64,000 nt of DNA from Antitrichia curtipendula. Taxonomy: Eukaryota; Streptophyta; Bryopsida; Hypnales; Leucodontaceae. The stretch spans positions 34,100,001 through 34,164,000 of the forward strand of contig OX579635.1 in assembly GCA_951230915.1 (NCBI GenBank), in the 5' to 3' direction. The translations under genes were made by a program, and so were the position numbers. Shown here piece after piece: positions 35,497-46,222 of the stretch; position 1 is the stretch's first letter; each line of letters opens with the position of its first letter. The notes under the pieces are model-generated. The model searched no databases. It was given only the letters and a program-made list of their open reading frames with translations, and was not told the origin of the DNA.

Positions 35497-36212
35497 ATGG
35501 TGGTCGTCTTCAAGATTTGATACTTGCCAACGAGAATGTTAAATTGAAATTAACAGGCCATGTGGGCGTTGAAGACGCCCTCATACTCAGCAACCCGACC
35601 CACAACACCTCCGCAGCAGTGTCAATAGTTTCCCCGACCTCGCACTTATTAGTCACTGGCGGAGTTCGGCCGTCAGACCGTTCTCCAGTTCCAGTGGCCA
35701 TTGAAGTTGCACAGTTGGGGAATGATAACTCTCTTGATTGTTGCCAAGGCGCTGACAAAGTCCTTGCAAGTGTGCCTGCCACATGCAATGGGGAGGAAGA
35801 CCTGTGCAGCAATGGGGGCACAGACGAGGATGAGTACACTGTACCAAATACTGTTTTTGCTACGGATGGATTGGAAGATGCTCCCGCAGTAGTGGGGAAA
35901 TGCAGCAAAGAGGAGGGCACGGGAATCAAGAATGCAACAGCAACGGCTGACACCGAGGAAATTGTGCCAGAAGTAGGTCCCCCACAAACAGCTGCAGATG
36001 ATGCGGGAGTGAGCGCACCTCCTCGTAGGAGTCGGCGGAGGTTGCCAATTCAGGATGTGTCCCCCCAAAAAAGCGCTGGGAGTTGTGGCTTAGATGAAAT
36101 GCGCAATTCCAACAATAGTGTTTCTGCACCATCTCAAGTTCCAGCTGTGTATCATTCGAAGAGGAAGGGGAAGGGCAAGAAAGTGGCGTCACCTCCAATG
36201 ACACCTGTGAAG
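35497..36212 (+). pseudogene. Exon 4 of the ParB/NIF-type gene (low-complexity linker)
   Basis: Opens after the acceptor GAGCAG (35491-35496) with the codons GGRLQDLILANENVKLKL and runs open for about 238 codons to the donor AAG|GTATAG (36213). The protein is acidic and low in complexity, rich in Ser, Thr, Val and Glu, with basic clusters APPRRSRRRLP and HSKRKGKGKKV near the end that could be nuclear-localisation or DNA-contact patches. It ends in phase 0, compatible with the next exon at 37721. It is open by itself; it is grouped with the pseudogene because of defects in neighbouring exons. Confidence 0.55.
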
Positions 36213-37720
36213 GTATAGCTGACTTTGCACACGCCTTTCTCTTGCATGCAGACGGAATGCATAGGTAAGTAGGAACTCTTAGAATTGAGATGATCTCCTC
36301 AATTCGGAAGCATGGTTATGTAGCATTGAAGCCATTTCTTGCGAACGCAGAGGGTAGTCGGCAGTTGGATAATCCTGGTAATTGCATATGCACCTCGATC
36401 TCAGAATCCGAAGCGTGCATTTGCCATAGCGGGTGTTGTAGGTGTAAATCTCTGGAAATGGACGCTGGGATTTTGTGGAGAAGGGATGGCATCCGGTTTG
36501 AATGTGAAGTTCTTAGCTGCAGCGAGCCTGACATCCTCATTTCATGGTTGTCGTTGTGCATAACTGGACTAACTTCAAGGTTCACTGGGGGGCACTCATG
36601 CTTGTCATATGACTTGTCCATTTGGAGGAGATCTCCTCAGTTTGGTACTTGGATGTTGAGCGCATGTACTTGTGCAGTTTGAGGAGATCTCCTCAATTTT
36701 GTACTCGAAATTCAAGGGCATGTACTCCTACATTTTGAGGAGATCTCCTCAATTTTTTACTCAGAACTTCAGGCCATGTACTCGTTCGTTTAGAGCAGAT
36801 ACCCTTAGTTTGGTACTGGGAAGTTGACGGCATGAACTTGTTTGTTCTGAGGACATCTCCTAAACTTGGTACTTGGAACTTGAGGCCATGTACTCGTACG
36901 TTTTGAGGAGATCTCTTGAATTTGGTACTCGGAACTGGAGGCCATGTAGTTGTCTATTTAGAGGACATCTCTTGATGTAGATAATTTGAGGTCATGTTGT
37001 TTATGTATGATGTACTCTCTAAGTCTTACTGCAATTTCTTTGCTTTCAAGGACGTGTGAGTAGCATTTTACAATTTTTTTTGCGTTGTTCACCTCGTACA
37101 TGCCTCTAATCATGCACGCATTTTCTAGGTCTATAGACATTATGAAATATTGAGCGTGACCAGTCCACCGTCAGAAATAATCACTGTAAGTTTGTACTGG
37201 CCATTTTTCACATGCCCACCTTCACGCGTTAGTGTGCAATTTAGAGCTAACAGATTTGTTCACAAACTTGGTGCCGTTATCAGTGGCTAGTACGTTTTAG
37301 TGAGAAACTTTTTGTGTCGGATGAACCCCGCGTTCATTTAGGCATGCCATTTCCAACAAGCTAATCAGCAGCAGTTGTGGAAATAGTCTGTTGCTTTCTA
37401 TTTTAATGTCCATTCCTTTCAACAGATCCGCAGCTTGACTTCACTTTGAAGAAGTGGAGACCCACACCTTGGGGTTCCCAGTGTAGAGGGTGTGGGCGCT
37501 CCTCCGACGCACATCCAAATCTACTCACGCTTTCACAAGATAGCATGTGGTTGTGGATGAAGTGAAGCTTGCCGGGGGTGCGTGTACATTGTGTGATTCC
37601 ACCTTGTTATACACTCACTGCTTGTGATGTTTCTATTAGAGGTAAATAGTGCAATATGATGTGAATTTGGTGCCATACAGCACGTACGTACCCTAACTAC
37701 TTCGAGTCATGTGTGCACAG
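36213..37720. other. 1.5-kb intron rich in the 18-bp palindrome
   Basis: Bounded by donor AAG|GTATAG and acceptor GTGCACAG. It contains palindrome copies at 36285-36302 and then the 56-bp tandem array at 36610-36980. Open frames on both strands around 36290-36680 follow the repeat and are not called as genes. Confidence 0.55.
36610..36980. repeat. 56-bp tandem array, about seven units, palindrome in each
   Basis: Palindrome copies start at 36622, 36679 and 36735 (the last two perfect TTGAGGAGATCTCCTCAA), then decayed forms near 36791, 36846, 36902 and 36957. Each is followed by TTTGGTACTTGGAA-like and GGCATGTACTTGT-like text. Period 55-57 bp. Confidence 0.9.
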
Positions 37721-38542
37721 GGTACAACGGAGGATGTAGTACCACAAGCAATGCCAAGAGTGCTTAGAAGGCGTTTGGTTATTCTGGACCTAAATAATGT
37801 GTTATGCAGTGTGGAGTTTTTGATGGGTCATCCGACTGCTCTTGATGCAGCTGAATATGCGCAAGTGGATGACACACTCTAGTACATGAAGCCGACTCTA
37901 ATCAAATCAGGGGCAAGGAGCATTTATAGAGCAGTGACAGCCCGCCCGAATGTGCAGATGTTTTTGCATGAACTTTCGGAACTGGCGTATGTGGGAGTTT
38001 GGACCTGTATGGGACAAGATATGGCTATGGCAATCGTCTCCTGGTTATTTGGGAAATGTGGACCGTCCTTTGTTTTCTCACAGGACCATTGCACCACCTT
38101 AATGGATATGACTGGGAATGTCATGATGTCGGAGAATGGTAAGCACAAGCAATTTTTTAAGGAGTTGAAACTGGTATGGGATGGAAATGACATCCTACGT
38201 TTGGAGAATTTTGTGGCAAATGAGGCAAACTCCGTCATAGTGGATGATAGCCCGATCAAGTGTTTCTTGAACCCTAGGTCCAATTGCATGTTCCCCAACT
38301 CTTGGTACAAGAATGACAACAGAAATTCTGACATAGTGAAGGCACTTGGGCGCTTGCTAGACCTATGTAGGTCTGATTTTCTAGTGTCTGATTATGTGGA
38401 CAAAGTGCTAGAGGCAGAGAAGGTCAGAGGACTCGGTCAAAACCCAATCGATCTATGGAGCACCTTGGGCCGAAAGACACAGGCCTTCCCAAGGTTTATT
38501 AGGCCCCATACCGATATTTTGGTTCGCAGCAGGTGCTCATAG
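37721..38542 (+). pseudogene. FCP1/NIF-like (HAD superfamily) domain, last exon, in-frame stop
   Basis: Follows acceptor GTGCACAG in phase 0. It reads RRRLVILDLNNVLCSV, a HAD motif I of the DLNGxL type common in plant NIF-like proteins (second Asp replaced by Asn), then RPNVQMFLHELSELAYVGVW with Thr-to-Cys-like variation, and VIVDDSPIKCFLNPRSNCMF, the acidic motif followed by the NIF-type hairpin region, ending with a TAG at 38540-38542. Known family members dephosphorylate phosphoserine proteins such as the RNA polymerase II tail, but the Asn substitution makes catalysis doubtful. A TAG at 37880-37882 breaks the frame between motif I and the remainder; an ATG at 37886 could start a shorter product without motif I. 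All splice phases allow fusion with exons 1-4, but expression as one transcript is inferred. Confidence 0.65.
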
Positions 38543-39566
38543 GAGGATAGTTGTATGCAGATCTAGGAGATCTCCTCAAACTACCTGCATCAGAGTGCCA
38601 CGAAAACATTACTTGATGGACTTCTGTTACGTTTTGCTGAGCATAATATGAAGTTGCCCTCTTCTGTGAACACTTGAAGTGCATTCAATAGAAGTTGTTA
38701 CTGTACTTCATTGTGGAGTTGTGAATGAATTTTGTAGTGATTGTTAGTGATAGTCATCTGAAATTGTGTCAGTGGAAGGTTATTGTTCATGCAACCCTCT
38801 GTTGTTGCAAAAATCCAATTTTGATGTGGAAGCACATAATGATCTAGGACAAGGGCACTTACTAGGGTACAGTGTGATGTGCATCGTAATTGCGGTTTTG
38901 TTTGACGAAGGCGTCGATTGACAATGTAGGACTGTAGAGTTTGTCAGGCTATGCAGTCACCAGATTTTTGTGAAAAACGTAACCAGTACCAATTCCTTGC
39001 ATTTTCCATGTTCCGTCTTTATCCTAGGATTGTTGATTGAACACAAGTGCAATGGTTGTTGTTGTCGTCGTTAGGGCCCCTTAGACATTCTTGAGTTTGG
39101 AATTGGTGAACATTTCTTATTGAACTGACCAAGCGGGGATTTCATCTAGCATTTGTTGTTAACGGTACATACTGAAGTGCAACCCAAAGCTGTGGATGGG
39201 GGAGAGAGGGGGGACATGTGTATTTGAGGTGGACTTGGGATGGTGGTGGGTGGAACAACATGAGGTAGAATTAGGTTCAACTAAGATGGGCTTTGTCGAT
39301 GGCCGCTCATGCAGAGGAGACACATCTAGAAGGGTGCACAATTTGAAGTGCACTCGCGCTACCAATTCACAGTTACCTAAACCCATGATTGTTGTTGGTA
39401 ATTTGTAATGGAAGGAGGTCGGCATTGTTGTGCTGTCAACAGTGGACACGACTCACACAAGGGGTGAACAAAAGTTGAAAGATAATTGAGGAGACAAAAG
39501 AAAAAAGTAGAGAAATTGAAAGTCCCAAAATGTACGATTTTTCCCAAATTAACAAATATTGTGTTA
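38543..39566. other. 3' flank of the NIF-type exon; no recognised gene
   Basis: One palindrome copy at about 38564-38580. Frames at 39159-39631 lack a domain. At 39520-39562, GTCCCAAAATGTACGATTTT and CCCAAATTAACAAATATTG match the right end of the CGTTAATTTGGG MITE family. Confidence 0.5.
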
Positions 39567-40305
39567 TTTTCAGTGAACTCAGGGAAAACTAAGCCCAAGA
39601 ACTGTGCTAGAAACCCCACTGTAACGTTCACTGACCTCGATGAAATCTGATATCCTACCGTGACTACCCCTACTGTCTAAGGTAGGAGGCTCTAATTTGG
39701 ACTAGGCTCTAAAATGGACCACCTCCTCAAATGTACTTCACTTGTACATGTTTTTCACAACTTTTCAACAATGAACATGCACTGTACATTTGAGAATAAT
39801 TACGCAATAGTAACGTGCAACAAACAACGCTTGTCAAACTGTTTCAGAGCGAACTAAAGAAATAGCTTAACTTTGAAACTGGATAAAATCAAGTCACTAT
39901 GTGCCAAAACGTTGACATTGACGAAACTTTTAATGTTTGAAATGGATTTGGAACTTGCTTACAAAACAGACAAACATTGAGTCTCTACTCTCTATATCTT
40001 AGACATGAATGCTTAATCATTTTATTATACGCAACCGTTTTAGAGTTGCAGGAGGGGGATATAATCTAAGAAATGGAAATTTTCTAGGTATTACGATGAA
40101 GCTTATTTAATTAAGATATAGCTACGCTACCAATGGCCTCGAAACTCAAACAATGGCTACAATAAGTAGCTTTCTGTCAATGCCAAGCCTTTTCAACTCA
40201 TGGGTGAAAAAACCAACAATTCTAGATTCCTGATCAGCCAAGTGGGAATGAAGTCACATCATTCCACCATTATAGAGGCTCGGACCGGTCGTTCATGAAT
40301 TAAAG

Positions 40306-40979
40306 TTACATGCGGAACTGCTTCTGGATCTCGTCGACGGTGTGGCCGTCGATGCGGAAGGCCTGCTTGAGCACCTCGTCCTTGATGTCGGGCATGAAGA
40401 GAGCGGGGGCCACCTGCTGCGTGCCCGGGTTCTGGCTGCTCAGCCCCGCGAATGCCAGCGCTGGGCCCTTGCCCACGTTGAGCTGGAAGTGGATGAGGCC
40501 CTTGGGGAACACGAACGCCTCCCCCGCAGAGATGGTGGTGGCGAACAGCGTGTTCATGGTGCCGTTGGTGCTCACGAACCCCACGTACAGCTCCCCCTTC
40601 ATCACAATCAGCAGCTCCGTCGCCCGCGGGTGAATGTGCGGCGGGTTGATGCCGCCCTGGGCGAAGTCGATGCGCGCTGCGGAGATGCCCTGCGTGTTGA
40701 GGCCAGCGAACTGCGTCATGGCCAACGGGGTGACGGCGGCCTCGTTGACAGTGTTGGTGTCGCCTGGGTACTTCAGCTTGTCGGACACGAAGTCTTTGTA
40801 CGTCACCTCAGCAATCGGTTTGCAAGGGAACCTGTTGATGGTGACGCCGGAGTCCATGACGGCGACGCAGACGTCCTGGAGGGGTCCGGGTCGTCCGCCA
40901 TGGCCATCATGGGATGGACGAGAGCCACGGTGAGCAGCACAACCACCGTCGCCCACATTGCGCGGTTCATCATGACCAT
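40306..40979 (-). pseudogene. Germin-like protein (cupin), copy 1, one-base frameshift after the signal peptide
   Basis: The first ATG (40979-40977) sits in a strong context (GCCACCATGG). It opens a hydrophobic signal peptide, MWATVVVLLTVALVHPMMA, then ADDPDP. In the run of four Cs at 40884-40881 the frame breaks: the mature germin sequence LQDVCVAVMDSG continues in the next frame, so one base appears missing. That frame is then intact to the TAA-type stop before 40306 and ends QKQFRM. It has both N-terminal Cys residues, cupin box 1 (GINPPHIHPRATELLIVMKG, His-x-His and Glu metal ligands) and box 2 (GEAFVFPKGLIHFQLNVG). Germin-like proteins are secreted Mn-binding cell-wall proteins, some with superoxide dismutase or oxalate oxidase activity. 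As written, translation from the ATG stops at a TGA after 63 codons. The same break is in copy 2. A base-call error in the C run is a fair alternative to a pseudogene. Confidence 0.85.
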
Positions 40980-41132
40980 GGTGGCGAGCTAGCTAGCTAG
41001 TCTCTTATCTGGAGCACGGCGAGCACAAGTACTGATCGATGTGGTTCGTGAGGTTAGTTGCCTGAGAGAGAGAGGTGGATTGTGATGAAGGAGTCGATAA
41101 GTTGTTGCTGGTTGATGCCTAGAGTGCCGCTC

Positions 41133-41142
41133 TTTATATAAG
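41133..41142 (-). promoter_or_regulatory. TATA box of germin-like copy 1
   Basis: On the minus strand CTTATATAAAGAG lies about 155-165 bp upstream of the ATG at 40979, giving an expected 5' leader of about 125 bases. Position and sequence are typical for a plant TATA promoter; the start site itself is inferred. Confidence 0.6.
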
Positions 41143-41531
41143 TTCTGTGCTGCACCCAAATCCATTGCGCTCCCATGTCACTGGGCTAAGTCATGCACGC
41201 GGTCAAGACCTTGAAACTGAACGGCATGACTGAACGAACGAACTTTTCGATAAAGTGGTGACGGACTACTCAGGCGGCTTACTCGTCGTAATGCACGAGA
41301 GATGGACCAGAACGTTGTTCATCGAAGTCTGGGAGTTCTGTTGAGGAAGTGTGCTGTAAGGTGTGGAGCCCGCTGATCTATATTTGCGAGAGTTGCGAGT
41401 TAAATACTACAGCACGTTCTCCCTCTAGTCTTTTGGAATGCGGAAAATTCTAGTCCTCCAGGTCCACCAGTAATTGCATGTGATTAGAGATCAGCGTATT
41501 CAGCAGTGACTCGTTGAAAGTATATAACAGG

Positions 41532-41825
41532 TTATTCGTTAATTTGGTAAAAAGCTTACATTTTGGGAATTCAGGTGCCCTTCTGAAACCGAAACACCAT
41601 CCCAAGGAAACTGGGAAAAAGGAGGTGTCCCACTTTGTTATCTCCCCAAACCCAAAAGTTAGATTTGAAGGTATCCGATTCAGTCTGAGCCACTAAGATT
41701 TTTTCCCTTGCAAATGCCTCCTCTCAGGTGACGACACGTGTAGGTTTGAGGAGATCACCTCAAACTTTTGAAAGCAAATTTGAAAGAGTGAAAAGTCCCA
41801 AATTATACTGATTTTCTCAATTTAC
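41532..41825. mobile_element. CGTTAATTTGG-ended MITE, in both duplicated copies
   Basis: TTATTCGTTAATTTGGTAAAA at the left (first 20 bases quoted loosely from 41532) and TTCTCAATTTACC at the right. It carries the palindrome variant TTTGAGGAGATCACCTCAAA near 41751. It lies about 400 bp upstream of the germin TATA box and is present at the matching place in copy 2, so it predates the duplication. Confidence 0.65.
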
Positions 41826-44715
41826 CTGGGATGGTAATCTGAGCTCAAACTTATTTTTTTGTACTCACTTGAGAGGAGGAATGTGCAAGGTAAAATTTTC
41901 TTAGTGCCTCAGATCAAATCTGACACGTTTGAATCTAGTTTAAGGTGACTTTTTGAGATTAAGGTGGAGTACAAAATGGTACCATTGTTTTTACCAATTT
42001 AACAAACAATGCGTTATATTCATTTGATGTAAGTTGCGAACTTGCGATGAGCAGAAAGGAGAATCTGCCAACCAAAAACTCTGATCTTTAATTGCATTAA
42101 GCGTTGAATGGAGGTCCGTGACATTTTACTGCGCCCTCCTACATGCAAATGATGAATTGCTCGACACTCAAGGTCGGGCCACACAGTCCAGAACCGACAG
42201 TCCAAACCGACAGTTCAAACTGGCAGTTTGTAAAAAAACAGGTGGCTGATTTACATGTTTGTTGAAAATGCAGATTTTTTGAGGAGGTGGTCCATTGTAG
42301 GATCCTTATGACCTTTCGTCTTCAAATTTTTCAAAACTAATTTCACAAAGTTCCAAAAAAATATGAAGCAACTTGGGTTAGATGTTGATTCTTCTTTGCC
42401 TTTCAAGAAAAACTTACTGAAAAATGTTTCAAAAAGTTTCACCTCCTCAAAGTTTTAGTTTCAGCCCTTAAATGGTCCATCTATGAACCTCCCTACCTCA
42501 CATTTGGTTAGGTGTTTTTTTTTCAAATTGTTTGTCAGTTCCTCTTTTACGGTTTTGTTCGTTTTTTCCACTTTAGAGGATTCTCATCTGCAAAATGCTA
42601 GAGCTGCTACTAGTGATTCTTGGAGGTGCACATATGTGCATTCAATAAATTATAGTGTAATAATTGTTTATAAAAAGAAGACATACTGTAGTAGAGCAGC
42701 GTTGCATCTAAAGTTGACAACAATTTGTAGTAAGTATTCAATTTTGGATATTTCCTAACGATTTTATTCAATATCTATTGTCTATCTATTTTTAGATTAA
42801 GAATATCACTTGGCATTGTCCTTTCCAATGCATGGAATAGTAGTAGCACATGTTTTTTTTGTCATCAAGGCAAATGATAAAATAGAGACATCAGTTTTTT
42901 TTTATGAAAATTGAAAAGTATACAATATAGAACATTGTTGGGTTATAATATTTAAATCCAACTTGAGCCAGTGACCAAAGAAGGGAAATTGGCTTTGCAA
43001 TGATTAGTCCGATCATCTGATAACTCTGATCTAGTATCACTAAAACGTTAGGTTCATTTAAAAACTGATGAAATTGTGCCAATTTGCTTTGTTTCACTTC
43101 TTTTAACTGTGTCAGGAATAAAACTTTCCATGCTTGTTACAAGGGATAATTGCTCAAAATGACTTAATAGTGCAAAATCCTAGTGCAATTCAAACCATTT
43201 CGAAGGTTGCAAGTATGAAATATCAATTTCATTTAAGGTGTTAATTGGATTAAAAAAATTAACCTTAAACCATTTGTAATTGAGAACCACCATGGATAGT
43301 TTTTGGTAATTTTGTTTCACAATTTAGATCATATTGTTGGCATATTCCATGTTGCCTGCAACAAGATCTTAGATTTGTAATCTATAATATGGGAATAGAT
43401 ACGTGTACCACACCCTTTTTAGTATTGGACCACACTCTTATGGTGAATTTTAGATTTCTATCATGAAAAAGTTGAATTTGAGAATTTGGAATTCAGATTT
43501 GGACTTAGAAACCTTAATTTTTGTCTAGGATCATAAAAATGTTCTAATTACACAACACCTAATGAAAAAGCTTATCATTTTTATAAACAAATGTAAAAGC
43601 AATATTTTTCCCCAAGCTAAGCATTTTCATTGGATGTTGTTCAATTACAACCCTTTTTTAATGGTTCTAGACAAAATCAAGGACTCTTAGTCCAAATTTG
43701 AATTCAAAATTCTCAAATTCAACTATTTGGTGGTAGAAATTTGAAATTCACCCAAGGGGTGTGGTACAATATTTGAAACTTGAAAGGGTGTGGTACACAT
43801 ATCAATTCCCTTATTATATAGAGGAGTCACTTTATGATCACTAAAATCATACATCTTGTAATAATTGCATTTGATGTATAGGAAAAAGATATTTTACAAA
43901 TGCCTGCTTCTTGCAAGACTTTTTGCAATCAATTTAAGCTCAGGGATGCACTTTGATTTTTATACACATCACGTGCGATCAAGACCTACAACCTCTATTT
44001 TATGTCTGAAAATTTAAATAAAAAGAAAAGAAAAAAAATATGAGTAGGTTTTCCTACTCTTAAAGTTTATGTTTTGAATTATTGATATTTTTTCTTGTTA
44101 ATGATAATTAGTTATTAAATTTTGAAGTAAAAAAATACACTGTGAAGCTAAAAATAACTTTCACACCCCTATTTTATATATTAAAAAAACGTCTAATTTT
44201 TTATAAATAAATCTAAAAACTAACTTCCTAATCAAAGTTTATTTTTCTTGAATACTTGATGCAATAGTCCTCTAAATGTGATCTCTATAAATATTGGAAT
44301 TGAAAAACATGTCAGTTTAGTTCATTTTTCAACCTCTTCTAAAAAACATATGACACGTTATTTTAGGTGAAAGTTTTTGGCAATAGAAGCCTATAGACAT
44401 TATTAAACAAAGCTCAAAATTATAGGTTGAAATTATAGTTTATGAAAAAGTATTAGGAAGTTGTAGATTCACTTGATCGCACGTTGCCAATTAACCTTGT
44501 ATGTAGTACACCCCCGGAATTTAAGAAACTCAAATTATTCCCTAAATGTCCAAGGCATCAAATTTTGTAGGGCAAAATTGGATGGCTTGGGCATTTAGGA
44601 TTGAACCATCTAGCATAATACCATAATAACTTTTTCCTCTAAAGCTGCCATGATACTCATTTGCATCACTCATCAAAATATCAAATTTCTACCTCTTGCT
44701 AAATGCACACGTACT
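41826..44715. other. No recognised gene (copy 1 downstream flank)
   Basis: AT-rich sequence shared with 50067-52733. The site AATATTTAAATCC at about 42948-42956 is the empty target of the hAT-like MITE found in copy 2. At about 44516-44610 a small hairpin (CCTAAATGTCCAAGGCATC ... GGCATTTAGG) recurs in copy 2. Frames such as 42483-42758 are present in both copies but show no domain. Confidence 0.5.
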
Positions 44716-44719
44716 TTAA

Positions 44720-45030
44720 CCCTCAAACATCAAGGGCTGTCAATGTACTTGCCCTTGTACAGTGTTATAAGGTAAACAATGATCTCTATAGTGCCACGCA
44801 TTAAAACATTAGTTTTAAAAGTTGCAAAAGTCAATAGTGTCTGTGACTCTGAAATTTCTCACAATTTTGGTTACTTATAAATATGAGTACAATTGATGAG
44901 GTAATTTTTTTGCTTCTATAATGGACCATGTGTTTATGATTACTTCTGAAAAAAATCAAACAAAAACTGCTTTTTTCTACCCACAAAGTGCTTTTTTATG
45001 GCTTAAATTGTCCCTTTAGACTCTAAAGGG
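44720..45030. mobile_element. TTAA-flanked MITE (311 bp), shared by both duplicated copies
   Basis: TTAA (44716-44719) then CCCTCAAACATCAAGGGC; right end GACTCTAAAGGG before TTAA (45031-45034). The homologue at 52738-53027 has the same ends and TTAA flanks, so the insertion predates the duplication. Confidence 0.8.
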
Positions 45031-45061
45031 TTAACCAAGTTGGTAGATGGCCTGTTATGAC

Positions 45062-45414
45062 ATAAATATTCTACATGCCCTTAGATTTTGACTTATACTA
45101 ATCTTGATTAACCCTTGAGCTCCCAGACTTGTTTTAGGGTTAAAGAAAAAATAGGGTGTTTAATGGCCATTAGAGCTAGAAAATTTACATCCAAAAAAAG
45201 TGACCATAGAATTTGAAAAATGGCTACCTTCTCCAAAGATAAGTATTCTACATGCCCTTAGATTTTGACGTATACTAATCTTGATTAACCCTTGAGCTCC
45301 CACTTGTTTTAGGGTTAAAGAAAAAATAGGGTGCTTAATGGCCAGTAGAGCTTTCAAATTTACATCCAAAAAAAGTGACCGTAGAATTTGAAAAATGACT
45401 ACCTTCTTTGTTGA
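45062..45414. repeat. 177-bp tandem duplication specific to copy 1
   Basis: TTCTACATGCCCTTAGATTT through GAATTTGAAAAATGGCTACC is repeated at an offset of 177 bp (CTACATGCCC at 45071 and 45248). Copy 2 has a single unit (about 53062-53228), so this arose after the segmental duplication or was lost in copy 2. Confidence 0.9.
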
Positions 45415-45473
45415 TGGAACTTACCACAACTATTTCACTGTACAAAAAAGTGAGATCAAATGGTGGTCCTTAA

Positions 45474-45712
45474 CCCCTGAGCGCCCCAGCGCCCCATACT
45501 AGGCGCTCAATTTTGAAAAAAGTTTGGGTTTGATAATTATTCTCTTCCTAATGGTCAAGTCAAAGGACTTGTACTTTTTCAGGTACCTTTAGACATGTGT
45601 CTACTATCACTAAAAAAAATTCAAGCTATTTGACTCTACCTAAGTAATACTTTTATTGGATTAAGTACACAAAGGTATGGATTTCACTGAATATGGTGTG
45701 GGCGCTTAGGGA
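45474..45712. mobile_element. TTAA-flanked MITE (239 bp), CCCCTGAGCGCCC ends, copy-1-specific
   Basis: Starts CCCCTGAGCGCCCC after TTAA (45470-45473) and ends GGGCGCTTAGGGA before TTAA (45713-45716). Copy 2 lacks the element and has a single TTAA at the matching place (53293-53296), differing only by a few bases after it. This is a direct empty/filled comparison. Confidence 0.92.
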
Positions 45713-45996
45713 TTAACAACATCCTATTGATGGAGGTGATCAGGGGTTAATCACAACTTGCACAATTTAAGTATTCTTTTTTATTGAACTTCAAACTACA
45801 AAGATTCTCACACAATACCAGTACTGTATCTTGAGTCAAGTATTTTAAAATTTGATTATTTATTTTGGATTGTTTTGAAAGATGCAATACAAAAGGAATC
45901 AACACAGGAAGCATAGACACTAAGAAAATTTTGAAGTGACTCGTTAGAAACTACATTCAGACCATCTACAACTAGCTTAGTCCCTAAATGCCTTAA

Positions 45997-46222
45997 CCCT
46001 TAAACGTCAGTAGGGAACAGTATATACGCTGACGTATAATTGTATTTTGCTACCAATTAGAAATTTCAATTTGGGATTTGAAGTAGCTCACTAGAGCCGC
46101 ATTGATCTATTCTCTAACTTCTTTGTTGATTGCAAATGTAATAGAGGTGTGGATCCATTCCAAATACAAGCAAAATACCATGTATTGTATTGGTTGCAAC
46201 GGCATGCTCTGATGTTTAAGGG
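45997..46222. mobile_element. 226-bp TTAA MITE, copy-1-specific
   Basis: CCCTTAAACGTCAGTAGGG after TTAA (45993-45996); right end GATGTTTAAGGG before TTTA (46223-46226, one base off TTAA). In copy 2 the matching place reads TGCCTTAAGGCTCC (TTAA 53574-53577) with no insert. Same length as the member at 5598-5823. Confidence 0.92.

Noticed and set aside
40306..40956. Reading the germin gene as an intact 216-codon protein
   Set aside because: That frame starts at a non-ATG codon within the signal-peptide region and encodes nonsense N-terminal residues; the true ATG at 40979 is in another frame.
40342..40992. 216-codon plus-strand open frame across the germin gene (also 48583-49233)
   Set aside because: It is the antisense shadow of a GC-rich cupin coding sequence; the minus strand has the signal peptide, cupin boxes and promoter.
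42483..42758. 91-codon frame conserved in both duplicated copies (also 50730-51005)
   Set aside because: Conservation follows from the recent duplication; no domain, and the sequence is low-complexity AT-rich.
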